Part shown: positions 1-6,731 of the stretch, one piece after another
How positions within the stretch are numbered: the stretch's first letter is position 1
Layout: each line of letters begins with the position of its first letter
NCBI RefSeq assembly: GCF_004352915.1
Contig: NZ_SJSY01000054.1
Coordinates: forward strand, 1 to 33,419
Direction of reading: 5' to 3'
Source: Flavobacterium zhairuonense
GTDB taxonomy: Bacteria; Bacteroidota; Bacteroidia; Flavobacteriales; Flavobacteriaceae
Length of the DNA: 33,419 nt
Translations under genes and position numbers: made by a program
The notes under the pieces: generated by a model
Database searches by the model: none
The model's input: the letters and a program-made list of their open reading frames with translations, nothing else
What the model was told of the DNA's origin: nothing

Positions 1-187
1 ATGCTTAAATTCCAAAACCTAATAGGCTTCGCTTCGCTCAGCTGGAAAATTCACTCTTATATATATATGTATAAAAACAAAACCCGCCAGCTTTTGGAAA
101 ACCGGCGGGTTGGCAAGAAATTGCTACATACACATTATAGTACCATTTCAAACAATTATTATAATCAAGCAAACTTCTACATATATA
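1..187. other. Intergenic leader region, no gene seen
   Basis: I see no convincing gene here. An open frame runs through it on the plus strand, but its translation is low-complexity and it overlaps the thrS start in another frame. The only clear structure is the hairpin listed separately at 77-111. The rest is AT-rich with TATA runs. The right end of an upstream gene may lie just outside the window. Confidence 0.5.
77..111 (-). terminator. Intrinsic terminator oriented leftward
   Basis: AACCCGCC (81-88) pairs perfectly with GGCGGGTT (104-111). Read on the minus strand the stem is followed by TTTTGTTTTTA, a U-tract; read on the plus strand it is not. It therefore looks like a terminator for transcripts moving left, although no minus-strand gene lies between it and thrS. 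Confidence 0.55.
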
Positions 188-218
188 TTGTATGTATTTT
201 TGTAATCATGTATATTTG
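188..218 (+). promoter_or_regulatory. Predicted thrS operon promoter
   Basis: TTG at 188-190 and TATATTTG at 211-218, separated by 20 nt, fit the Bacteroidota primary sigma consensus (TTG / TAnnTTTG). The expected start point, about 4 nt past the box, leaves a leader of roughly 17 nt before the thrS ATG. Confidence 0.6.
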
Positions 219-238
219 CATTCACAAAATTATAAACA

Positions 239-2185
239 ATGATCAAGATTACTTTACCCGATGGGTCAATTAGAGAGTTCGTTCAAGGCGTAACTCCAAT
301 GGAGGTCGCTAAAAACATTAGCGAAGGTTTTGCAAGAAATGTTATTTCTGCATCTTTTAATGGTACAACTATTGAAACCGAAACTCCATTAACGACCGAC
401 GGTAATCTTATTTTATATACTTGGAATGATGCTGAGGGCAAAAAAGCTTTCTGGCATTCGACTTCACACGTAATGGCTCAAGCTCTTGAGGAATTATACC
501 CTGGAATCAAACTAACTCTAGGACCTGCAATTGCTAACGGGTTTTATTATGATGTGGATTTTGAAGATCAGAAAATTTCTGAAGCTGATTTCAAAAAAAT
601 AGAAGATCGTATTCTTGAAATCGCAAGAGGAAAATTTGATTTTAAAATGCGCCCTGTAACTAAAGCAGAAGCTTTAGAAATGTACAAAGACAACGTTTAC
701 AAAACGGAATTGATTTCGAATCTTGAAGACGGAACTATTACATTTTGCGACCATGCCACTTTTACTGATTTATGCCGTGGTGGACATATTCCGAATACTG
801 GAATTATCAAAGCTGTAAAGATCATGAGCGTTGCTGGTGCTTATTGGAGAGGTGACGAGAAAAACAAACAGTTGACACGCGTTTACGGAACATCTTTCCC
901 TAAACAAAAAGACTTAACCGAATATCTTGAACTTCTTGAAGAAGCAAAACGTCGTGACCACCGTAAATTAGGAAAAGAACTTGAATTGTTCGCTTTCTCT
1001 CAAAAAGTAGGTCAAGGTTTGCCTTTATGGTTGCCAAAAGGAGCTGCACTTAGAGAGCGCTTAGAGCAATTTTTGAAAAGAGCACAAAAGAAAGCAGGAT
1101 ACGAGCAAGTTGTGAGTCCACATATTGGTCAAAAAGAGCTTTATGTTACTTCTGGTCACTACGCTAAATATGGAGCTGATAGCTTTCAACCAATTCATAC
1201 TCCAGCAGAGGGCGAAGAGTTTTTATTGAAACCTATGAACTGTCCTCACCACTGTGAAATTTACAATGTAAGACCTTGGTCATATAAAGATTTACCGAAG
1301 CGTTATGCTGAATTTGGTACTGTATATAGATACGAACAATCTGGAGAGCTTCATGGTTTGACTCGTGTTAGAGGATTTACTCAGGATGACGCGCATATTT
1401 TCTGTACTCCAGAGCAATTGGACGAAGAGTTTAAAAAAGTAATTGACCTTGTATTGTATGTATTTGGCTCATTAGGCTTTGAAAACTTTACTGCCCAGAT
1501 TTCATTGAGAGATCAGGAAAACAGAGATAAATATATCGGTACTGATGAAAATTGGGAAAAGGCCGAAAATGCTATCATTAATGCTGCAAAAGACAAAGGT
1601 CTTAATACTGTCGTAGAATATGGTGAGGCCGCATTCTATGGTCCGAAACTAGATTTCATGGTTAAAGACGCTTTGGGAAGACAATGGCAATTAGGAACAA
1701 TTCAGGTAGATTACAACCTGCCTGAGCGTTTTGATTTGACTTATAAAGGTGCTGATAATGAATTACATCGTCCTGTTATGATTCACAGAGCTCCTTTTGG
1801 ATCTATGGAACGTTTTATAGCAATTTTGCTAGAGCATACAGCAGGAAATTTCCCACTTTGGCTAATGCCTGAGCAAGCTATTATCTTGTCTTTGAGCGAG
1901 AAATACGAAAATTATGCTAAAAAAGTTTTAGATTTGCTAGAAAATCACGAAATTCGCGCCCTAATTGACAACCGAAACGAAACTATCGGCAAGAAAATTA
2001 GAGATGCAGAAATGCAAAAAATTCCATTTATGCTTATTGTAGGCGAGGAAGAAGAGAAAAACGGCACAATTTCGATTCGTCGTCATGGACAAGAAGGAAA
2101 AGGTAATATCACAGTTTCAATCGAAGAATTTGCTGCGATTGTGGACGAAGAAATAAAAAAGACATTAAAAGTATTTACAGTTTAA
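239..2185 (+). CDS. thrS: Threonine--tRNA ligase
   Basis: Cytoplasmic class II synthetase that charges tRNA-Thr with threonine. At 648 aa it has the usual full length. The order is an N-terminal TGS domain (starts [10 protein letters not shown]), the editing domain with the HxxxH signature (HSTSHVMA) and the CRGGHIP segment, then the catalytic core. The zinc ligands expected for the family are visible: Cys in MNCPHHCE, His in DDAHIFC and His in [13 protein letters not shown]. Motif 2 (RVRGFTQDD) and the C-terminal anticodon-binding domain are intact. It is the first gene of the thrS-infC-rpmI-rplT operon, an order shared with many bacteria; the gap to infC is only 16 nt. The ATG at 239 is chosen because it begins the TGS domain and lies just downstream of a good promoter. 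Confidence 0.98.
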   Translation: MIKITLPDGSIREFVQGVTPMEVAKNISEGFARNVISASFNGTTIETETPLTTDGNLILYTWNDAEGKKAFWHSTSHVMAQALEELYPGIKLTLGPAIANGFYYDVDFEDQKISEADFKKIEDRILEIARGKFDFKMRPVTKAEALEMYKDNVYKTELISNLEDGTITFCDHATFTDLCRGGHIPNTGIIKAVKIMSVAGAYWRGDEKNKQLTRVYGTSFPKQKDLTEYLELLEEAKRRDHRKLGKELELFAFSQKVGQGLPLWLPKGAALRERLEQFLKRAQKKAGYEQVVSPHIGQKELYVTSGHYAKYGADSFQPIHTPAEGEEFLLKPMNCPHHCEIYNVRPWSYKDLPKRYAEFGTVYRYEQSGELHGLTRVRGFTQDDAHIFCTPEQLDEEFKKVIDLVLYVFGSLGFENFTAQISLRDQENRDKYIGTDENWEKAENAIINAAKDKGLNTVVEYGEAAFYGPKLDFMVKDALGRQWQLGTIQVDYNLPERFDLTYKGADNELHRPVMIHRAPFGSMERFIAILLEHTAGNFPLWLMPEQAIILSLSEKYENYAKKVLDLLENHEIRALIDNRNETIGKKIRDAEMQKIPFMLIVGEEEEKNGTISIRRHGQEGKGNITVSIEEFAAIVDEEIKKTLKVFTV

Positions 2186-2201
2186 CTTAAATTAGAAAGT
2201 C

Positions 2202-2756
2202 ATAGCAATAAGAAGCAACAGAGGTTTTCAACCTCGAGTAGAAAAAAAAGATGCACACAGAATAAACAATCTTATTCGTGTTCCAGAGGTACGTCTTGTA
2301 GGTGAAAATATTGAACCTGGCGTTTTTAAAATCGCAGATGCGTTACGTTTAGCTGACCAATTTGAATTGGATTTAGTTGAAATTTCGCCAAACGCAGAAC
2401 CGCCGGTTTGTAAAATCATGGATTACAAGAAATTTGTTTACGAACAAAAGAAAAGAGATAAAGCTTTAAAAGCTAAATCTTCTCAAGTTGTTGTAAAAGA
2501 AATTCGATTTGGTCCTCAGACTGATGAGCATGATTACGAGTTTAAAAGAAAGAACGCTGAAAAATTCTTGAAAGAGGGAGCTAAATTAAAAGCTTTTGTA
2601 TTCTTTAAAGGACGTTCTATTATTTACAAAGATCAAGGTCAGATTCTGTTATTGCGTCTTGCTCAAGATTTAGAAGAACACGGTAAAGTTGAAGCTATGC
2701 CAGTTCTGGAAGGAAAGAGAATGATTATGTTCATTGCTCCTAAAAAGAAAAAATAA
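2202..2756 (+). CDS. infC: Translation initiation factor IF-3, ATA start
   Basis: IF-3 binds the 30S subunit, keeps ribosomes dissociated and checks start codons. The reading frame is open from 2196, just after an in-frame TAG at 2193-2195. The only plausible start is ATA at 2202, giving an N-terminus read as (M)[11 protein letters not shown] and 184 aa, normal for IF-3. The first ATG (2367) would remove about 55 residues, including the conserved segment [11 protein letters not shown], so it cannot be the true start. A purine stretch (AGAAAG) lies before the ATA. IF-3 rejects non-AUG starts, and infC genes in other bacteria use AUU or similar codons for feedback control, so the same control is likely here. 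The C-terminal domain ([20 protein letters not shown]) and lysine-rich tail are intact. Confidence 0.93.
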   Translation: MAIRSNRGFQPRVEKKDAHRINNLIRVPEVRLVGENIEPGVFKIADALRLADQFELDLVEISPNAEPPVCKIMDYKKFVYEQKKRDKALKAKSSQVVVKEIRFGPQTDEHDYEFKRKNAEKFLKEGAKLKAFVFFKGRSIIYKDQGQILLLRLAQDLEEHGKVEAMPVLEGKRMIMFIAPKKKK

Positions 2757-2760
2757 TTAT

Positions 2761-2840
2761 TTGCTTTAAGCAATAAGCCTTAAGCTTTAAGCAAAAATTC
2801 AAACATTTGCCTAGAGCTTAAAGCCTACTGCCTAAAGCTT
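2761..2840. repeat. Heptamer word array with inverted arms (site A)
   Basis: This array fills the infC-rpmI gap. The left arm reads as consecutive heptamers beginning GC: GCTTTAA, GCAATAA, GCCTTAA, GCTTTAA, GCAAAAA (2763-2797). The right arm (2806-2840) is close to its reverse complement: 27 of 35 positions match, and the first six mismatches are all transitions. The gap can fold into a stem of about 35 bp within the operon. Confidence 0.8.
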
Positions 2841-2884
2841 TTGAAAATATAAGTAAGTAAGAATAAATTAAAACACTAGGAAAA

Positions 2885-3082
2885 ATGCCTAAAATGAAAA
2901 CAAAATCTAGCGCTAAGAAACGTTTTAAAGTTACTGGCTCTGGAAAAATTAAAAGAAAGCATGCTTTTAAAAGTCACATCTTGACTAAAAAATCTAAAAA
3001 ACGTAAATTAGCTTTGACTCACTCAGCGCTAGTTCACCAAACAGATATGAAAAGCATTAAACAACAATTAAGAATTATCTAA
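2885..3082 (+). CDS. rpmI: 50S ribosomal protein L35
   Basis: Small basic protein of the large ribosomal subunit, 65 aa, the usual length. The start [21 protein letters not shown] is the family signature, and basic residues cluster throughout (KKSKKRKL), as expected for an rRNA-binding protein. It sits between infC and rplT in the conserved order, but it is separated from infC by 128 nt containing a word-array hairpin and from rplT by 175 nt containing another, so the operon may be processed or have internal control. The start codon follows an A-rich leader (GGAAAAATG), typical of this phylum. Confidence 0.97.
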   Translation: MPKMKTKSSAKKRFKVTGSGKIKRKHAFKSHILTKKSKKRKLALTHSALVHQTDMKSIKQQLRII

Positions 3083-3085
3083 ATG

Positions 3086-3154
3086 GTTGATAGTTGGCAG
3101 TTGATAGTTGATGGATTTAAAACCGACAACCAACAACCGACAACGAACAACTAA
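3086..3154. repeat. Heptamer word array with inverted arms (site B)
   Basis: Left arm: four heptamers starting GTTG (GTTGATA, GTTGGCA, GTTGATA, GTTGATG; 3086-3113). Right arm: four starting CAAC (CAACCAA, CAACCGA, CAACGAA, CAACTAA; 3127-3154). The arms are approximate reverse complements, with the CAAC/GTTG core kept in register and the other bases varying. It lies between rpmI and rplT. Confidence 0.8.
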
Positions 3155-3194
3155 TATTTAATCTTTAGGTTAAAAAATTATTTATATAACCTTG

Positions 3195-3240
3195 GAGTAT
3201 GGCCTTAAGTTCCTTTGATTCAATTCAGGACGCCTGCTAC
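3195..3240 (+). promoter_or_regulatory. Possible structured rplT leader
   Basis: After site B, this segment is less AT-rich and can fold: GTTCCT (3209-3214) against AGGAC (3227-3231) with one bulged base, GGC (3201-3203) against GCC (3232-3234), and GTA against TAC at the outside. L20 is known to repress its own operon by binding mRNA in other bacteria, so a leader element here would make sense. The fold is short and unproven. Confidence 0.25.
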
Positions 3241-3257
3241 AAAAACACATTAAAATT

Positions 3258-3602
3258 ATGCCAAGATCGGTAAATTCAGTTGCTAAAAGAGCAAGAAGAA
3301 AAAAAATAATGAAGCAAGCCAAAGGTTTCTTTGGTAGACGTAAAAACGTTTGGACAGTTGCTAAGAATGCAGTAGAGAAAGCGATGAGCTACGCTTACCG
3401 CGATAGAAAACAAAACAAAAGAAATTTCCGTTCATTATGGATTCAACGTATCAACGCTGGAGCTAGATTAGAAGGAATGTCTTATTCTCAATTCATGGGG
3501 AAAGTTAAAGCTAACGGAATCGAATTGAACAGAAAAGTTCTTGCTGATTTAGCTATGAACCACCCAGAAGCTTTCAAAGCTATTCTTAATAAAGTAAAAT
3601 AA
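3258..3602 (+). CDS. rplT: 50S ribosomal protein L20
   Basis: L20 binds 23S rRNA directly and is needed early in large-subunit assembly; in several bacteria it also represses its own operon. It is 114 aa, the family length, with the hallmark [20 protein letters not shown] start, the [10 protein letters not shown] segment and the C-terminal globular part ([21 protein letters not shown]). It is the last gene of the operon and is followed after 42 nt by a strong intrinsic terminator. The ATG is preceded by an AT-rich leader without a clear Shine-Dalgarno sequence. Confidence 0.98.
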
Positions 3603-3644
3603 AACGTTTTATAAACTCAATTTAAGATTACTTACTTATCATAG

Positions 3645-3682
3645 AAAAACCATCCTATCAAAACGGGATGGTTTTTTGTTTT
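3645..3682 (+). terminator. Terminator of the thrS-rplT operon
   Basis: AAAAACCATCC (3645-3655) pairs with GGATGGTTTTT (3666-3676) around a 10-nt loop and is followed by a run of T. Confidence 0.9.
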
Positions 3683-3726
3683 AAAGAAGTTTCAAATCTC
3701 TTCCTTTAGAAACAAAATTTTAAAAG

Positions 3727-3734
3727 TAACTTTG
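3727..3734 (+). promoter_or_regulatory. -7 box of the Crp-like gene
   Basis: TAACTTTG fits TAnnTTTG and lies 19 nt before the ATG at 3754. No clear TTG element is seen upstream, only TTTAG. Confidence 0.4.
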
Positions 3735-3753
3735 TATAAACCAAAACAATCCT

Positions 3754-4326
3754 ATGTACAAAGCACTTTTTGATCATATTGAAAAATTCATTTCTCTCGA
3801 ACCTTCAGATATTGATAAATTAGAATCATGCCTAGAAGTTTCCAAAATAAAAAAGAAAGAACATGTATTAAAGGAAGGTCAAATTTGCAATACAATGTAT
3901 TTTATTGTCAAAGGTTGTATGAGACAATATATCATCAACCCTAAGGGAGCTGAACAGACATTACAATTTGGCATTGAAAACTGGTGGATTACTGATTATT
4001 TGAGTTATCATAATCACATTCCATCTAGTTTTTATTTGCAAGCGGTAGAAAATTCAGAAGTTATTGCTCTTGACAAAACTGTTTTAGAGTCGCTATTAAT
4101 TGAAATTCCAAATCTTGAAAGGTATTTTAGAGTCGTTACTCAAAAGACTTTTGGTGCAATGCAAATGCGAATTAAATTCTTGTTTACAATGTCGGCCGAA
4201 GAGAGGTATCATCATTTTAATGATCATTTTCCAGAATTTGTTCAGCGAGTTCCACAATATATGCTTGCTTCCTACTTGGATTTTTCTGCTGAATTCATGA
4301 GTAAGATCAGAGCCGGAAAAGTATGA
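3754..4326 (+). CDS. Crp/Fnr family transcriptional regulator
   Basis: A 190-aa protein with an N-terminal cyclic-nucleotide-binding-type beta barrel (about residues 10-120; KEHVLKEGQICNTMYFIVKG is the characteristic glycine-containing turn) and a short C-terminal helical part where Crp proteins carry their helix-turn-helix (VPQYMLASYLDFSAEFMSKIR). This compact form is common in Bacteroidota and usually controls an adjacent redox or stress gene. The next gene encodes an AhpD-like protein in the same direction, 79 nt away, so it is the likely target. I cannot say which ligand it senses; the phosphate-binding arginine pattern of true CRP is not obvious. Confidence 0.85.
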   Translation: MYKALFDHIEKFISLEPSDIDKLESCLEVSKIKKKEHVLKEGQICNTMYFIVKGCMRQYIINPKGAEQTLQFGIENWWITDYLSYHNHIPSSFYLQAVENSEVIALDKTVLESLLIEIPNLERYFRVVTQKTFGAMQMRIKFLFTMSAEERYHHFNDHFPEFVQRVPQYMLASYLDFSAEFMSKIRAGKV

Positions 4327-4335
4327 TTTGAATTT

Positions 4336-4355
4336 CTTGAAGTAGTTCAAGTTTT
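4336..4355 (+). promoter_or_regulatory. Inverted repeat CTTGAA-N4-TTCAAG
   Basis: CTTGAA (4336-4341) and TTCAAG (4346-4351) are perfect arms around GTAG, followed by TTTTT. It could be a weak terminator of the Crp-like gene or an operator for the gene at 4406. Confidence 0.45.
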
Positions 4356-4405
4356 TAGAAGCACGCATTATTGACCTTTGTAATGAACTTTTAAAACATA
4401 TAAAA

Positions 4406-4840
4406 ATGAAATCAAGAATTGTTATCCCGCAAGTTGCCCCAGAAGCTTATCAAGCTATGTTAGGATTAGAAAAATATATGGCGACAACTTCATTAACTCC
4501 AGTTCATAAAGAGCTTATCAAAATTCGTGCTTCGCAAATAAACGGCTGTGCTTACTGTATTAACATCCATACAGCAGATGCAAGAAAATATGGCGTATCT
4601 GAACAAAGAATTTATTTATTGAGCGCATGGCGTGAAGCTGATTTTTATTCAGAAGAAGAAAAAGCAATATTAGCTTTGACCGAAGAAATTACTTTAATAA
4701 GTAATCATGTTTCTGAAGAAGTTTATCAAAATGCTGTCAAATTATTTGATGAAAAATACCTTGCCGAAATCATTTTGGCCATCATCACAATCAATGCTTG
4801 GAACAGAATAGGAATTTCCACCGGAATGAGAGCAGAATAA
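4406..4840 (+). CDS. AhpD-like carboxymuconolactone decarboxylase family protein
   Basis: A 144-aa all-helical protein of the CMD/AhpD superfamily. The CxxC motif with the following His (GCAYCINIH, about residues 49-57) is the redox-active signature of AhpD-type alkylhydroperoxidases, so a peroxide- or thiol-linked reductase activity is more likely than true decarboxylation. The protein is predicted to be cytoplasmic, having no signal peptide. The upstream Crp-like regulator and the intervening inverted repeat suggest that the pair is a small stress-response unit. The substrate is unknown. A terminator follows 38 nt after the stop. Confidence 0.88.
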   Translation: MKSRIVIPQVAPEAYQAMLGLEKYMATTSLTPVHKELIKIRASQINGCAYCINIHTADARKYGVSEQRIYLLSAWREADFYSEEEKAILALTEEITLISNHVSEEVYQNAVKLFDEKYLAEIILAIITINAWNRIGISTGMRAE

Positions 4841-4878
4841 TTTTATAAAGATAAATTTTACAACAAAATTCATATCTA

Positions 4879-4910
4879 CAGACCCTCCTATTCGAGGGTC
4901 TGTTTGTATA
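4879..4910 (+). terminator. Terminator after the AhpD-like gene
   Basis: CAGACCCTC (4879-4887) pairs with GAGGGTCTG (4894-4902), with a loop of 6 nt, followed by TTTGTATA. Confidence 0.85.
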
Positions 4911-4977
4911 TACCTGTAAATGAGATTTCGAATTTTATTTTTTTTCATCAAAAACAAAATACCGTATTTATACGTGG

Positions 4978-5005
4978 TTGTAAGAAATATAATTTTCTAT
5001 TTTTG
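4978..5005 (+). promoter_or_regulatory. Promoter of the TPR-kinase operon
   Basis: TTG at 4978-4980 and TATTTTTG at 4998-5005 with a 17-nt spacer match the Flavobacterium promoter pattern. The expected start point, about 4 nt past the box, falls at or next to the ATG at 5010, so the message may be nearly leaderless. An imperfect palindrome (ACCGTAT at 4961-4967, ATACGTGGT at 4970-4978) abuts the TTG. Confidence 0.6.
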
Positions 5006-5009
5006 GCGC

Positions 5010-6731
5010 ATGGTTTCAAAAAAAGTACAATTTTCTCTCTATATAATTCTCATTTTCACAGTCTTTTTTGCCTGTCAAAAGAAAAAATATTTTACAGAGC
5101 AAATTACAAATAACAAGGTCAAAATAAAAGAGATAATAAATACTGCTGATTCTTTCTACAAGAACAAACAGTTAGATAGTGCATTTTATTTTTACAATAA
5201 AGCGAGAACAAAATGCGATCCTAATGAAGATGCCAAGACCTACGTTTATTGCATGTATTACATGGCCGAAATTCAACAAGATCATGAAGATTTTATTGGA
5301 AGCACTAAGACCGCAACAGAAACAATTCCTTATTTAAATAAAATTAAAGACCCAAATTACGTTTGGAATATCTATAGTGTTTTGGGAAGAAACTATTATT
5401 ATACTTACGATTATCCAAATGCCATTTCCTATTACTCAAAAGCATTTATTTTAAAAGTTGACAGAATCAACATACTTGAAGCAAAAAATAATATCGCAAC
5501 AATTTATATAAAACAGCACAAGTACAATGAAGCTCTTCAGATTTTTCTTTCAATAAGCAAAGAGAAATTTCTTCAGCAAAAACCAACCTACTACTCAAAA
5601 ATAATCAATTATATTGGTTATTGTTATTTCAAACTCCAGAATCCTAAAGCCTTGAGTTTTTTTGAAAAGAGTATTCAAATAAAGTCTCAAGCAAAAGACA
5701 AAGATGGTTTGGGCAAAACATATTATAATCTTACGGAATACTATAAGAACAATAAAGCTCTATCAATGAAATATGCCAAATTAAGCTACGAGAATTACAC
5801 GCTATCCGGCAATACTGATGATCGCTTACTTGCCTTAAAATTCATTATAGAAAATACTGGTTCGGCTAAAGAGTCAAAAGAAAAGGCTCTTCTTTATATA
5901 AAAATGATTGATAGCATTTATGAAATCAGGCAAAAAGCTAAAAATCAATTTGCAAAAATGAAGTATGATTCCAGAACAGAAAAAGAGGAAAACTTAAAAC
6001 TAAAAGCTCAAAAAATCAAAAACGAACTTCAATTAGAAAAACAGGAACGAAGAAATATTATCTCTTATATCATTATCATATTAGCATTGTGCTTAATTAC
6101 TATAATTTATTTTTATTTAACCGCTCGAATGAATCGTCAAAAAATAGAAGCAACATATCAGAGCGAAACTCGAATTTCAAAAAAACTTCATGACGAATTA
6201 GCAAATGATGTATACCATACTCTAGCATTTGTTGAAAACAGAAATCTTTCTAGCGAAGAAAATAAAAATCATTTACTAACGAAGCTGAACGATATTTATT
6301 CCCGAACAAGGAATATTTCAAAGGAAAACAATCCAATTTTAAGCAATCAAAATTATACTTTTCAGCTCAAAGAGATGATTTCGAGATTCAACACCTCTAA
6401 CGTAAATCTGTTGCTTAATGGTTTGGACACCATTTCGTGGGATAAAGTCGACAAGATCAAAAAAATATCGGTTTATAGAGCTATTCAGGAATTACTTGTA
6501 AACATGAAAAAACATAGTGAGGCCAGTTTAGTTGCAATAACTTTTAAAGAAAAAGACAATGCTCTTATAATTAGTTATACTGATAATGGAAAAGGAATTG
6601 ATTCTTCCAAAATGGTTTTAAAAAATGGCTTACATAACATGGAGAGTACGATTCACAAAATCCAAGGTGAAATTGATATAAACTCTAATTTAGGAAAAGG
6701 TTTTAAAGTTCTAATAAAACTCCCATTATGA
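5010..6731 (+). CDS. TPR sensor histidine kinase, lipoprotein-like N-terminus
   Basis: Membrane sensor kinase of 573 aa from this start. The N-terminus has a hydrophobic stretch ending in FTVFFAC, a lipobox with Cys22. A periplasmic array of TPR-like helices follows (about residues 30-310), then a coiled coil rich in K, E and L, a transmembrane segment (about 349-372), a dimerisation helix with the phosphoacceptor motif KLHDELAND (His394), and a HATPase domain with N-box QELLVNMKKHSEAS, G1 box DNGKGID and G2 box GLHNMES. The domain order fits the HisKA_3/NarL-type kinases. The ATG at 4920 is also in frame, but it would place 30 extra residues before the signal sequence and ignore the promoter. 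The last four bases (ATGA) overlap the next gene, so the two kinases are translationally coupled. Its partner is probably the response regulator at 8530. Confidence 0.88.
   Translation: MVSKKVQFSLYIILIFTVFFACQKKKYFTEQITNNKVKIKEIINTADSFYKNKQLDSAFYFYNKARTKCDPNEDAKTYVYCMYYMAEIQQDHEDFIGSTKTATETIPYLNKIKDPNYVWNIYSVLGRNYYYTYDYPNAISYYSKAFILKVDRINILEAKNNIATIYIKQHKYNEALQIFLSISKEKFLQQKPTYYSKIINYIGYCYFKLQNPKALSFFEKSIQIKSQAKDKDGLGKTYYNLTEYYKNNKALSMKYAKLSYENYTLSGNTDDRLLALKFIIENTGSAKESKEKALLYIKMIDSIYEIRQKAKNQFAKMKYDSRTEKEENLKLKAQKIKNELQLEKQERRNIISYIIIILALCLITIIYFYLTARMNRQKIEATYQSETRISKKLHDELANDVYHTLAFVENRNLSSEENKNHLLTKLNDIYSRTRNISKENNPILSNQNYTFQLKEMISRFNTSNVNLLLNGLDTISWDKVDKIKKISVYRAIQELLVNMKKHSEASLVAITFKEKDNALIISYTDNGKGIDSSKMVLKNGLHNMESTIHKIQGEIDINSNLGKGFKVLIKLPL

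Noticed and set aside
1..273. Open frame of 90 codons at the left edge
   Set aside because: Low-complexity translation, overlaps the thrS start and promoter in another frame, and contains the hairpin at 77-111.
2367..2756. IF-3 starting at the first ATG
   Set aside because: Conserved N-terminal domain sequence continues in frame upstream to the ATA at 2202.
4920..5009. Longer start for kinase 1
   Set aside because: It would add 30 residues ahead of a clear lipoprotein signal, and the promoter lies inside this segment.
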